Shown here one piece after another: positions 15,028 to 22,511 of a DNA stretch of 38,696 bases. A program made the translations under genes and the position numbers. This DNA is from Sutcliffiella rhizosphaerae (lineage in GTDB: Bacteria; Bacillota; Bacilli; Bacillales; Bacillaceae_I): assembly GCF_917563925.1 (NCBI RefSeq), contig NZ_CAKJTJ010000003.1, positions 213,527-252,222 on the forward strand, read 5' to 3'. Below the pieces are notes generated by a model, which had not been told where the DNA came from, ran no database searches, and saw only the letters and a program-made list of their open reading frames with translations. Within the stretch, counting starts at the first letter, position 1. The number at the start of each line of letters is the position of its first letter.

Positions 15028-15366
15028 TCAAACATCAAACTCCAATGTGGCTCTTACTGTTGGCCAGTCAGCATCGGCGAGCCAGACGATGATCTTGTGC
15101 CTGCCGGGCTTTAGGTTGTTCAGTGGGATATCAAAGCTCAGCTCTTGCCCTGCGTTCACGGCAATTTCCTCATAAATCATCGTGAACATCTTGCCTTCTG
15201 AGAATTTTTCAACTCTTACGCCATCCCTATACAGGATGTAATCATATCGCTGCCCGCTACGGAAGGTTACCTTTTCGGCAGCATTCCCCGTATTTTCTAC
15301 TACAAAATGAAGCATCAAAGAATCAGGGCCAACCTTTGAATAGCTAAGCTTTGCTTCTAATGTCAT
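15028..15366 (-). CDS. BsuPI-like (intracellular proteinase inhibitor domain) protein
   Basis: This 112-residue all-beta protein matches the BsuPI domain: an Ig-like fold with VVENTGNAAEKVTFRSGQRY (about residues 22-41), then a YDYILYRDG strand, and PLNNLKPGRHKIIVWL near the C-terminus. B. subtilis Ipi with this domain inhibits the intracellular serine protease. Many relatives are exported, but this copy has no signal peptide and so should be cytoplasmic. The minus-strand start at 15366 follows GGGAGTGACGTGAC. Inhibitor activity is inferred from the domain only. Confidence 0.8.
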   Translation of the reverse strand: MTLEAKLSYSKVGPDSLMLHFVVENTGNAAEKVTFRSGQRYDYILYRDGVRVEKFSEGKMFTMIYEEIAVNAGQELSFDIPLNNLKPGRHKIIVWLADADWPTVRATLEFDV

Positions 15367-15701
15367 GTCACGTCACTCCCATCTACATAAATATTTATGA
15401 TTAAACTATTCTACATATGCGAAGAGATACCTCTTCTTTAAGATCAAAACCGTTTCCGCAAATATTTCATAATCCCCCGCTTCAAGTTGCTTTGAATAAA
15501 ATAACGAAAGATGCATATTCTGCTAAACGCTCACTCCTGAAAAATTATTATCATTATTATAGCATTTCTATATAAGGGAACCATTCACGTAAAATTAGCC
15601 GCCAACTTATATAAAATCCCCTTAATTACACCAATATTTCAAAAAAATCAAATAAAACCCTTGTCCCTCTTGACATTGTTAGCATAAAGCTCCAACCAAG
15701 C
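15367..15701. other. gene-free stretch with small signals
   Basis: No convincing gene is seen. On the minus strand an SD-like GGGGG precedes an 8-codon ORF, followed by the hairpin GAAGAG/CTCTTC (15421-15436). A 36-codon minus-strand ORF (15406-15516) lacks a ribosome site. A partly Fur-box-like A/T sequence lies at 15539-15553, matching about 12 of 15 positions of TGATAATNATTATCA. A TTGACA at 15670 has no suitable -10. Confidence 0.4.
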
Positions 15702-15731
15702 TAATAAACTGTTACAAACCAAACATATAAA
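15702..15731 (+). promoter_or_regulatory. possible sigE-type promoter of the spoIIID unit
   Basis: TAATA (15702-15706) could serve as the -35 and CATATAAA (15724-15731) as the -10 of a sigma-E promoter (consensus near ATA, then CATACAnT), with 17 bp between ATA and CATA. Two -10 positions deviate. The call leans on knowledge that spoIIID is made in the mother cell under sigma-E. Confidence 0.4.
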
Positions 15732-15757
15732 GAGAGTGTTTGAGGTGAGGGCGTAGA

Positions 15758-15838
15758 TTGTCTCGAAGAACTATAACAATTATCCTAATTGCTTTTTTAT
15801 ACAGCTATAACTATTTGCACTTCGTTACATCGGAATAG
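15758..15838 (+). CDS. usd: Usd-like small upstream ORF of spoIIID
   Basis: A 26-codon ORF starts with TTG at 15758, 7 nt after a strong GAGGTGAGG site, and stops at TAG 15836-15838, 53 nt before spoIIID. The peptide starts MSRRTITIILIAFLYSYNYL and is hydrophobic. In B. subtilis a short ORF called usd, just upstream of spoIIID, must be translated for spoIIID to be translated. Position and size suggest the same arrangement here. Downstream, CCAC (15867-15870) can pair with GTGG (15887-15890) and CACAC (15852-15856) with the start-codon region GTGTG (15890-15894), which could hide the spoIIID start until ribosomes traverse the ORF. That pairing is inference. Confidence 0.6.
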   Translation: MSRRTITIILIAFLYSYNYLHFVTSE

Positions 15839-15891
15839 GCGGGTCTCATTTCACACTTCTCAACATCCACATTTTAGGGAGGGCGAGTGGT

Positions 15892-16155
15892 GTGCACGAT
15901 TACATCAAAGAGAGAACTATCAAGATTGGAAAGTATATCGTGGAGACGAAGAAAACAGTTCGCGTGATTGCGAAAGAATTTGGAGTTTCCAAAAGTACTG
16001 TCCATAAGGACCTGACAGAGAGATTGCCGGAGATCAACCCAGATTTAGCAAATGAAGTAAAGACAATTCTGGATTACCATAAATCCATAAGGCATTTACG
16101 GGGTGGAGAAGCAACGAAGCTCAAGTACAAAAAGGAAGAGGAAGTAGTCAAATAA
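15892..16155 (+). CDS. spoIIID: sporulation transcription factor SpoIIID
   Basis: This 87-residue DNA-binding protein regulates mother-cell genes during sporulation. The opening MHDYIKERTIKIGKYIVETK, the helix-turn-helix RVIAKEFGVSKSTVHKDLTE (about residues 24-43) and HLRGGEATKLKYK near the C-terminus are almost identical to B. subtilis SpoIIID, which is 93 residues; the C-terminal tail here is shorter. The GTG start follows AGGGAGGG with 8-nt spacing and gives the conserved N-terminus. It is preceded by a Usd-like ORF and followed by a strong terminator, then mbl, the same order as in B. subtilis. Confidence 0.97.
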   Translation: MHDYIKERTIKIGKYIVETKKTVRVIAKEFGVSKSTVHKDLTERLPEINPDLANEVKTILDYHKSIRHLRGGEATKLKYKKEEEVVK

Positions 16156-16157
16156 TA

Positions 16158-16204
16158 AATCAGCAGAGGAGATCCGTGGGATTTGCTCTGCTGATTATTT
16201 TTTT
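16158..16204 (+). terminator. terminator of spoIIID
   Basis: AATCAGCAGAG (16158-16168) pairs perfectly with CTCTGCTGATT (16186-16196), followed by a T-run. Confidence 0.9.
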
Positions 16205-16270
16205 CCAAATCTTTAAAAAACCAATCATCCTATCATCTCGTCTAACAATAGTGAGCGCGCGCACTTTACA

Positions 16271-16282
16271 TTTCGACAAAAA
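16271..16282. promoter_or_regulatory. Spo0A-box-like site upstream of mbl
   Basis: Read on the minus strand, TTTTTGTCGAAA contains the full 0A-box core TGTCGAA. It lies between the spoIIID terminator and the mbl -10-like TAGAAT (16341-16346), about 60 bp upstream of the latter. Binding and any effect on mbl are inferred. Confidence 0.5.
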
Positions 16283-16446
16283 CAATTAAATACTGACAAG
16301 AAATTATTGTTAATATTCACCTTTATTTTGTAAAATGTGATAGAATATACAACTAGGACTATAGTTAGTGTTCGTTTAGATATTAATTGATTTCGGACAT
16401 TCGGATAAAAAGTCGCAAAGCATGATGCAGGGAGGAAAAAAGTAAG

Positions 16447-17448
16447 ATGTTTGCAAGGGATATTGGAATTGATTTAGGAACGGCGAACGTGCTGATCCAT
16501 GTAAAAGGAAAAGGCATCGTTCTAAATGAACCGTCCGTTGTTGCACTGGATACCAACACAGGAAAAGTACTAGCGGTAGGAGAAGAAGCCCGCAAAATGG
16601 TAGGGCGTACACCTGGAAACATCGTTGCGATGCGACCGCTAAAAGATGGGGTTATTGCAGATTTTGAAGTGACAGAAGCGATGCTAAAGCACTTTATTAA
16701 AAAACTGAATGTGAAAGGCTTCCTATCCAAGCCACGCATTTTAATCTGCTGCCCAACGAATATCACATCTGTTGAGCAAAAAGCCATCAGAGAAGCTGCC
16801 GAAAAGAGTGGCGGCAAAAAAGTATACTTAGAAGAAGAGCCAAAAGTGGCGGCAATCGGTGCTGGCATGGACATCTTCCAGCCTAGCGGAAACATGGTCG
16901 TCGATATCGGTGGCGGTACGACGGATGTTGCTGTTCTATCCATGGGAGATATCGTAACAGCAAGCTCCATCAAAATGGCCGGCGACAAATTTGACGCCGA
17001 AATTCTTCAGTACATTAAAAAGAAGTACAAGCTACTTATTGGTGAACGCACAGCCGAAAACATCAAAATAGAAATCGCAACCGTCTTCCCTGGTTCCCGA
17101 AATGAGGAGATCGATATTCGTGGCCGTGACATGGTAAGTGGCCTTCCACAAACCATCACAGTCAAATCCGCTGAAATCGAAGAAGCGCTGCGCGAATCCG
17201 TTCAAGTCATCGTTCAAGCAGCGAAAAGTGTACTAGAACGCACACCACCAGAACTATCCGCAGACATCATCGACCGCGGTGTCATCCTAACAGGTGGCGG
17301 GGCATTGCTGCACGGAATGGACCAACTACTGGCAGATGAGCTAAAAGTCCCGGTACTTGTAGCTGAGCAACCAATGGACTGCGTGGCAATCGGAACTGGC
17401 ATCATGCTTGACCATATCGATCGTTTGCCAAGAAAGAGCTTGGCTTAA
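16447..17448 (+). CDS. mbl: MreB-like cell-shape protein Mbl
   Basis: This 333-residue actin-fold ATPase has the length of B. subtilis Mbl. It forms membrane-associated filaments that guide sidewall peptidoglycan synthesis. ATP-site motifs are DIGIDLGTANVLIHV (about residues 5-19), VVDIGGGTTDVAVL (about 157-170) and ILTGGGALL (about 279-287). The N-terminal MFARDIG, the conserved spoIIID-mbl order and the Mbl-typical GKVLAVGEEARKM all favour Mbl over MreB or MreBH. The ATG at 16447 is preceded by GGGAGG (16430-16435). A TAGAAT -10 at 16341 lacks a clear -35. The gene has its own terminator. Confidence 0.95.
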   Translation: MFARDIGIDLGTANVLIHVKGKGIVLNEPSVVALDTNTGKVLAVGEEARKMVGRTPGNIVAMRPLKDGVIADFEVTEAMLKHFIKKLNVKGFLSKPRILICCPTNITSVEQKAIREAAEKSGGKKVYLEEEPKVAAIGAGMDIFQPSGNMVVDIGGGTTDVAVLSMGDIVTASSIKMAGDKFDAEILQYIKKKYKLLIGERTAENIKIEIATVFPGSRNEEIDIRGRDMVSGLPQTITVKSAEIEEALRESVQVIVQAAKSVLERTPPELSADIIDRGVILTGGGALLHGMDQLLADELKVPVLVAEQPMDCVAIGTGIMLDHIDRLPRKSLA

Positions 17449-17486
17449 CACTGAGACGAATAATGCAATGGCATATTGTTCATTTG

Positions 17487-17547
17487 AAAATCCGAACTAG
17501 TTCAAAATTCTACCAGAAGAATTTTGAATAATAGTTCGGATTTTTTT
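17487..17547 (+). terminator. strong two-part terminator after mbl
   Basis: AAAATCCGAACTA pairs with TAGTTCGGATTTT (outer stem, 17487-17499 with 17531-17543), and TTCAAAATTCT pairs with AGAATTTTGAA (inner stem, 17501-17511 with 17516-17526). A seven-T run overlaps the right arm. It isolates mbl from the acyltransferase gene. Confidence 0.92.
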
Positions 17548-17788
17548 GTTGAAAAAATTTTCACCCTTTATCTTTTGAAATGAGGAAGTTAACGCTGCCT
17601 AGTTCAAGCAACAAGTTCCTCAAGAATACTAATGCACAGGATTTTCTGTTTCTATTGCTCCGCATTCCACACAAAGCCTTCAAAAAATTAACAGCATACT
17701 AAATCCGCAATTTTAGTTTACACACCCACAATTCTTCGTTATCATAATCCCAGTTGTTTATGTATTTTTAATGAAAAAGGAGATCCAT

Positions 17789-19789
17789 ATGTCTTCCAAA
17801 CACCCTACCTCAATAAATAAAAGATTCCGAACAGAAATTGAGGGGCTGCGTGCTGTTGCTGCCCTTTTAGTAGCTGTTTATCATATATGGCTTGGAAATG
17901 TCTCAGGTGGAGTGGATGTTTTTTTTGTTGTGTCTGGTTTCTTGATTACTACTTCATTATTAGGGAGAATCCAACGGGATGAATCAATTGATTTATTCGA
18001 CTATATATTAGGTCTGGCGAAACGTCTGTTTCCAGCAGCCTTTTTCGTCTTGTTAGTAGTAACTATTGTAAGTATGGTTTGGCTTCCGCAGGTGCAATGG
18101 TCACAAACTGTTCAGGAAATTATTGCATCAGCTCTTTACTATCAAAACTGGCAACTTGCCTTTAACTCAATTGATTATCTTGCTCAAAATAACGAGGCTA
18201 GTCCAGTTCAGCACTTCTGGGCTATGTCTATTCAAGGGCAATTTTATATAATTTGGCCAACTGTTGTTTTTGGTTTAGCATTACTTCTACACAAAATAAT
18301 AAAAGTAAAATTCCGCAATACTCTAGTATCAGTTCTTTTTACTGTTTTTGCAGTATCTTTGTGTTACTCGATTTACCTGACTAACACAAATCAAGCATAT
18401 GCTTATTTCCACACCTTTACCCGTGTTTGGGAGTTTGCTCTTGGTGGTATAGTTGCGGTCCTAGGGTCACAGGTGGTACTAAAAAAACCAATCAGTTTCT
18501 TCATTGGTTGGTTGGGACTATTTGCAATTATTCTTTGTGGTATCGTTCTACAAGTGTCCACTGTTTTCCCAGGATATGCGGCATTGTGGCCAACCGGTGC
18601 TGCAATTTTCATCATACTTGCAGGAAACACAGGCGGTTCATATGGTGTACACAGATTCCTGAGTATTAAACCGCTCATAAAACTGGGTTCCCTTTCGTAT
18701 GCCTTATACTTATGGCACTGGCCAATTCTTATTTTTTACTTCATTCTTTCAGGAAAAGATACGGTTTCGTTGACGCATGGTCTTTTAATTCTTGCGTTTA
18801 GTATTGCCATGTCATATGTAACAACCAACTTAATAGAAAAACCAATCCGATCCATGAACAAGAAAAGTCCGAAATGGAAGAGAAGTTCGGTAGTTTTAGC
18901 TTGTATGATACCCACTATCCTTTTGGCAACCACTTGGTCTAATCAAATTGATAAAGTTAATGCAGAACTTGCAAGTCTTATATTGGATGCAGACTACCCT
19001 GGTGCCTTAGCGACGTATCAGCTTCAAGAAACAAAAGAAGATATTGATTTTCTACCATCTCCACTGCAAGCGAAAGAGGATTTACCAAAAGTGTACATTG
19101 ATAATTGCCACCAAGGAATTTCAGGATCTGAGTTGATTAGTTGCGAATATGGAGTAATTAATAACCCCGAATACACGATTGCGATTGTCGGAGGTTCTCA
19201 CTCCGCTCAATGGCTCCCGGCACTGGAACAAATAGCGGAAGAAGAAAGTATTAAAATCATTAATTATACGAAAAGCTCTTGTCGATTTACTGCTGAAGAT
19301 GTGAGTGCAAGTACGAATGAGTCATGTGTCCAATGGAATAAAGAATTAATGACTACACTCATTGATACAAAACCAGACCTAGTCTTCACCACTGCTGATG
19401 TAGGAGTACTGCCAAAAGTTCCAAATGGCTTTGTTGAACAATGGGAAAAGCTAAAAAACGCAAACATCCCAGTATTTGCCATTAGAGATAATGCTTGGTT
19501 TGATATTGATGTGCCTTCGTGTGTAGAAGAAAATGGTTCGGATTCTTTGGAGTGCTCTCTTGAAAGAAATACAGCACTACCAACTGAAAGTCCTTTTAGT
19601 AAATTAAATTATGTTCCTGAAAACGTTCATTATGCAGATTTCACCGATTATCTGTGTGAAAAAGACTACTGTAAACCAGTAAGAGGAAATGTACTAATAT
19701 ATAGGGACAAGCACCACATAACGGCAACATATGTTAAAACAATGGCACCACTAATAAAAAAAGAAGTTATGGAGGCATTGAATAAATAA
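17789..19789 (+). CDS. OatA-like O-acyltransferase (acyltransferase-3 plus SGNH)
   Basis: This 666-residue protein joins an integral membrane acyltransferase-3 domain (about residues 14-385, ten or so helices, with His32 in AVYHIW after the EIEGLRAVAAL motif) to an extracellular SGNH-type esterase/transferase domain. In the latter IVGGSHSAQW holds Ser470-His471, and D640-K-H-H643 supplies the C-terminal D-x-x-H. This architecture O-acetylates cell-wall or surface glycans such as peptidoglycan (OatA) or exopolysaccharide. The ATG at 17789 follows AAAGGAGA; the ATG at 17771 lacks a site. In B. subtilis mbl is directly followed by flhO, so this gene looks inserted. It might act on the polysaccharide encoded further right, but that is inference. 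Confidence 0.9.
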   Translation: MSSKHPTSINKRFRTEIEGLRAVAALLVAVYHIWLGNVSGGVDVFFVVSGFLITTSLLGRIQRDESIDLFDYILGLAKRLFPAAFFVLLVVTIVSMVWLPQVQWSQTVQEIIASALYYQNWQLAFNSIDYLAQNNEASPVQHFWAMSIQGQFYIIWPTVVFGLALLLHKIIKVKFRNTLVSVLFTVFAVSLCYSIYLTNTNQAYAYFHTFTRVWEFALGGIVAVLGSQVVLKKPISFFIGWLGLFAIILCGIVLQVSTVFPGYAALWPTGAAIFIILAGNTGGSYGVHRFLSIKPLIKLGSLSYALYLWHWPILIFYFILSGKDTVSLTHGLLILAFSIAMSYVTTNLIEKPIRSMNKKSPKWKRSSVVLACMIPTILLATTWSNQIDKVNAELASLILDADYPGALATYQLQETKEDIDFLPSPLQAKEDLPKVYIDNCHQGISGSELISCEYGVINNPEYTIAIVGGSHSAQWLPALEQIAEEESIKIINYTKSSCRFTAEDVSASTNESCVQWNKELMTTLIDTKPDLVFTTADVGVLPKVPNGFVEQWEKLKNANIPVFAIRDNAWFDIDVPSCVEENGSDSLECSLERNTALPTESPFSKLNYVPENVHYADFTDYLCEKDYCKPVRGNVLIYRDKHHITATYVKTMAPLIKKEVMEALNK

Positions 19790-19863
19790 GGCGGGAATTA
19801 GTTTAAAAAACGGGACGAAAGGTATAAAAGAAAGACAGGAATTCACAAATGGAGGTGCTTCCT

Positions 19864-20014
19864 ATGCTTTCAAAACTTTTAATAGAGTGGCATATACTAA
19901 GAAAGAACTAAATACCATGAGCTCCTAATCGATGACTGTAGAGACGAAACAATAAAGCAAAATTTGATTTATAAACGGAATTATCACCAAAAAAAAGTAA
20001 TGGAATACCAATAA
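19864..20014 (+). pseudogene. split small gene with +1 frameshift
   Basis: A GGAGGT site precedes ATG at 19864, which codes MLSKLLIEWHILRKN and stops at TAA 19909-19911. Skipping one base (T19909) enters a frame that stays open for 34 more codons (KYHELLIDDCRDETIKQN... to TAA 20012-20014), with the same helical, charged character. Together they would make a protein of about 49 residues. It may be a pseudogene, a sequencing error, or programmed +1 frameshifting at a stop codon as in prfB; no classic slippery CTT-TGA is present. The family is not recognised with certainty. A stable hairpin follows. Confidence 0.45.
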
Positions 20015-20049
20015 TGTGCTGGTATTTCAGAAGTTATTAAAATAATGGA

Positions 20050-20088
20050 GGTCCTTGTGTGTAATCAAGATTCTTGGTCACAAGGGCC
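20050..20088 (+). terminator. hairpin after the split small gene
   Basis: GGTCCTTGTG (20050-20059) pairs with CACAAGGGCC (20079-20088), one G:T, around a 19-nt loop. No T-run follows. Confidence 0.55.
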
Positions 20089-20156
20089 TTCGTCATATTC
20101 CAACATTATTTAAGCTACTCAAAAAAGAATCAAAATCCTATAAATTGTAAAAGTCG

Positions 20157-20285
20157 CGAATAACTCTAAAACTCAGCAAATAAATCACTAAAGTTTCAAA
20201 TAAACCCAAATCTCCCCATAAAACCCCCATGAACAAGCCATCAAAACATCTCCACCCCCACAAAATCCCACCTCTTTCCAAAAAC
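20157..20285. repeat. degenerate A-tract array, about 20-bp period, upstream of flhO
   Basis: Similar A-rich cores (ATAA, later ATCAAAA, ACAAAAT, CCAAAA) start near 20160, 20180, 20200, 20218, 20240, 20260 and 20280, separated by C-rich stretches. Spacing is 18-22 bp. The units are more degenerate than in the array at 3826. The stretch 20089-20290 contains no gene. Confidence 0.45.
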
Positions 20286-20290
20286 ATATA

Positions 20291-20317
20291 TCGACAATTC
20301 GAAATTTGTACTATAAT
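20291..20317 (+). promoter_or_regulatory. possible promoter of flhO-flhP
   Basis: A perfect TATAAT lies at 20312-20317 with TCGACA (one mismatch to TTGACA) at 20291-20296, but the 15-bp spacer is short. It is about 50 bp upstream of the flhO start. No clear sigma-D sequence was found. Confidence 0.45.
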
Positions 20318-20367
20318 AAAAGGTAGAAAAGTATGCACGTACAACAAAATTTGAGGTGACCATATTA

Positions 20368-21189
20368 ATGTTGCGAGGATTTTACACAGCGACCGCGGGG
20401 ATGATCTCCCAGCAGCGTCGCATGGAAATGCTGTCGAATAATCTGTCCAATGCCAATACGCCAGGCTATAAAGCCGATCAGTCATCCTTACGAGCGTTCC
20501 CAGAGCTGCTCATGAAAAGAATGGAACAAGCTAATATTCCAACAACTAAGCCGATTAACTTTGCACAACAGCAAACTATCGGCCCTTTAAATACAGGTGT
20601 TTACTTGCAAGAAACAGCACCGAAACATGTGCAAGGGGACATGCGTCCAACAGGCAATGACACCGATATAGCCATTCTAAATCAACAGCTACCAGAAGGC
20701 TCCTCTATCTTCTTTACGGTGGAAAATCAGGATGGTACTCCTAGATACACAAGAAACGGAAACTTTACACTTGATCAGCAAGGCTATCTGACGACAAACA
20801 GTGGCCAATATGTACTAGATGAAAATAATAACCGCATTCAAATTCAGTCCCGCCAATTTGATATGCAACAAGACGGCACCATCCTAGAGAATGGCATCGT
20901 GAATAGTCGCATCGGCATTGCCTTTGCACCAAATGCATACGACCTCATAAGGGATGGCAACGGCCTTTATCGTTTGGAAAATAATGAAGCATTGCCACAA
21001 GCTGCCGGGAACCCTGGAACGGTATTTCAAGTTCTGCAAGGTCACATTGAACGCTCCAACGTGGACACGGCTCAAACGATGACTGACATGACTTCGGCGT
21101 TCCGAGCGTTTGAAGCGAATCAAAAAGTGATCCAAGCATACGACACGACGATGCAAAAAGCCGCCAATGAAATCGGACGAATAAATTAA
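20368..21189 (+). CDS. flhO: flagellar rod protein FlhO
   Basis: This 273-residue FlgF/FlgG-type protein is a subunit of the flagellar rod. It starts MLRGFYTATAGMISQQRRME, with the classic N-terminal heptad helix and the NNLSNANTPGYKAD motif (about residues 29-42). It ends with the conserved C-terminal helix SNVDTAQTMTDMTSAFRAFE. The central region (about 95-215) is the variable beta domain. The ATG at 20368 follows GAGGTGA; the in-frame GTG at 20356 overlaps that site. The flhO-flhP pair downstream of mbl matches B. subtilis, apart from the intervening acyltransferase. It is secreted through the flagellar type III apparatus. Confidence 0.93.
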   Translation: MLRGFYTATAGMISQQRRMEMLSNNLSNANTPGYKADQSSLRAFPELLMKRMEQANIPTTKPINFAQQQTIGPLNTGVYLQETAPKHVQGDMRPTGNDTDIAILNQQLPEGSSIFFTVENQDGTPRYTRNGNFTLDQQGYLTTNSGQYVLDENNNRIQIQSRQFDMQQDGTILENGIVNSRIGIAFAPNAYDLIRDGNGLYRLENNEALPQAAGNPGTVFQVLQGHIERSNVDTAQTMTDMTSAFRAFEANQKVIQAYDTTMQKAANEIGRIN

Positions 21190-21206
21190 ACTCGAAAGGA
21201 GGACCT

Positions 21207-22049
21207 ATGAACATGAGTAGAATTATGCTAAACGCAACAAACACGATGAATCAGCTTCAAAAGCAGCTGGACCTAATCGGACATAACATAGCCAATGTCG
21301 ATACAGTTGGTTACAAAAACAGAAATGCAACCTTTCAGGAGCTGCTTACCCAACAGAACAATAACCAAGCATTAAACCAATACGAAACAGTGCGAAACAC
21401 GCCACTTGGAATCCGACTTTCCACTGGAGCTGCACTTAGTCAGACAAAGCTTAACCTCTCCCAAGGTGCGATGAGAACGACTGATAGAATGCTCGACTTT
21501 GCGCTTACACAAGAGGATCAATTTTTTACGGTTCAAGTGACAGAAAATGGGCAAACTAGTACCCAATTTACGCGAAATGGTGTCTTTTATTTGTCGTCAA
21601 TTAATAACAATGAAGTGATGCTGGTAACAGCCGAAGGACACCCGGTACTTGATAGCAACGAAGCTCCGGTCATCCTTCCGGAAAATATAAAAGAAATTCA
21701 GTTGCAGCCAGGTGGAGTCATCACTGCTGAACTGACGAACGGACAAGCCCTTGCACGTGAACTCGGTCTAGCCCAAGTCATTCGTCCGCAAATGCTTGAG
21801 TCCAGACCAGGATCCCTGTTTGCTCTTCCAGCTGCAAATATCGCTAACCCACAGGATGTGTTGACGTTGATGCAAGGTGGTGCACGTGGTGATATCGGCA
21901 TGAGACAAGGCGTATTAGAGCAATCCAATGTCGATCTCGCGACAGAGCTAACAGAAATGACGCTCATGCAACGGTCCTATTCATTTAACGCCCGCTCTGT
22001 TCAATTCGCCGATCAGATGATGGGCCTTGTGAACGGATTGAAGGTATAA
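21207..22049 (+). CDS. flhP: flagellar rod protein FlhP
   Basis: This 280-residue protein is the partner of FlhO and shares its architecture: an N-terminal rod helix with IGHNIANVDTVGYKNRNATF (about residues 24-43), a central beta region, and the C-terminal SNVDLATELTEMTLMQRSYS helix. In B. subtilis FlhP is needed with FlhO to complete the rod and start hook assembly. Either ATG 21207 or ATG 21213 could be the start, since AAGGAGG ends 4 and 10 nt before them. The gap to flhO is 17 bp, so the two are one operon, probably with epuA. Confidence 0.93.
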   Translation: MNMSRIMLNATNTMNQLQKQLDLIGHNIANVDTVGYKNRNATFQELLTQQNNNQALNQYETVRNTPLGIRLSTGAALSQTKLNLSQGAMRTTDRMLDFALTQEDQFFTVQVTENGQTSTQFTRNGVFYLSSINNNEVMLVTAEGHPVLDSNEAPVILPENIKEIQLQPGGVITAELTNGQALARELGLAQVIRPQMLESRPGSLFALPAANIANPQDVLTLMQGGARGDIGMRQGVLEQSNVDLATELTEMTLMQRSYSFNARSVQFADQMMGLVNGLKV

Positions 22050-22083
22050 TATAGAATTTGGAAAGAGGAGGTTGCGCATTCAC

Positions 22084-22383
22084 ATGGGAGAAAAGGAAGA
22101 ACAAAAGAGCTTAACAAGAGAAGAATTGCGCAAAGCTCAGAAAAAGCAAGCAAAAGAAGAAAACACAGAAGAGGTAGTGGAGCAAAGTCGCCCAGAAAGA
22201 ATCAGATGGCGTATCCGCTTAATCCCTATATGGTTGCGTCTAATCATTATCCTTGCCGTGATGGCAATTGCTTTGATAGCTGGATCCATGTTTGGATATG
22301 CAGTCCTTGGTGGAGGAGAACCAATGGACGTATTTAAAAAAGAAACTTGGCAGCATATATTAGATCTTGTAAACAAAGAATAA
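22084..22383 (+). CDS. epuA: EpuA-like small membrane protein
   Basis: This protein of about 99 residues has a charged N-terminal half rich in Lys/Glu (to about residue 45), then RLIPIWLRLIIILAVMAIAL, one membrane helix with a GSMFGYAVLGGG exit, and a short C-terminal tail. This is the EpuA family, often labelled 'DNA-directed RNA polymerase subunit beta' in databases although it has no polymerase sequence. Function is unclear; it is found near flagellar and cell-wall genes in Bacilli. The ATG at 22084 lies 12 nt after AGGAGG; a TTG at 22072 directly abuts that site. Confidence 0.8.
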   Translation: MGEKEEQKSLTREELRKAQKKQAKEENTEEVVEQSRPERIRWRIRLIPIWLRLIIILAVMAIALIAGSMFGYAVLGGGEPMDVFKKETWQHILDLVNKE

Positions 22384-22384
22384 C

Positions 22385-22432
22385 AGGAAGCCAACATTCC
22401 TCCCTAAGAGGAAAATGGCTTCCTTTCTTATT
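22385..22432 (+). terminator. terminator of the flhO-flhP-epuA unit
   Basis: AGGAAGCCA (22385-22393) pairs with TGGCTTCCT (22416-22424), with an inner TTCCTC/GAGGAA stem, then TTCTTATTTCT. Confidence 0.88.
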
Positions 22433-22511
22433 TCTACCTGTGTAAATCCTTTCTATTTCATTTTACTTCCTATATAATTACAAGTAACTATTAGTAGGAG
22501 GTACTAAATAT

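Noticed and set aside
15406-15516. 36-codon minus-strand ORF upstream of the BsuPI-like gene
   Set aside because: The codons look plausible, but no ribosome site is present at the ATG and no family is recognised.
15539-15553. Fur-box-like sequence
   Set aside because: Only about 12 of 15 positions match, in a very A/T-rich stretch, and no iron-related gene is nearby.
20138-20485. 115-codon minus-strand ORF opposite the flhO upstream region
   Set aside because: It overlaps the flhO start and the A-tract array; the Trp/Leu-rich translation and missing ribosome site indicate a shadow.
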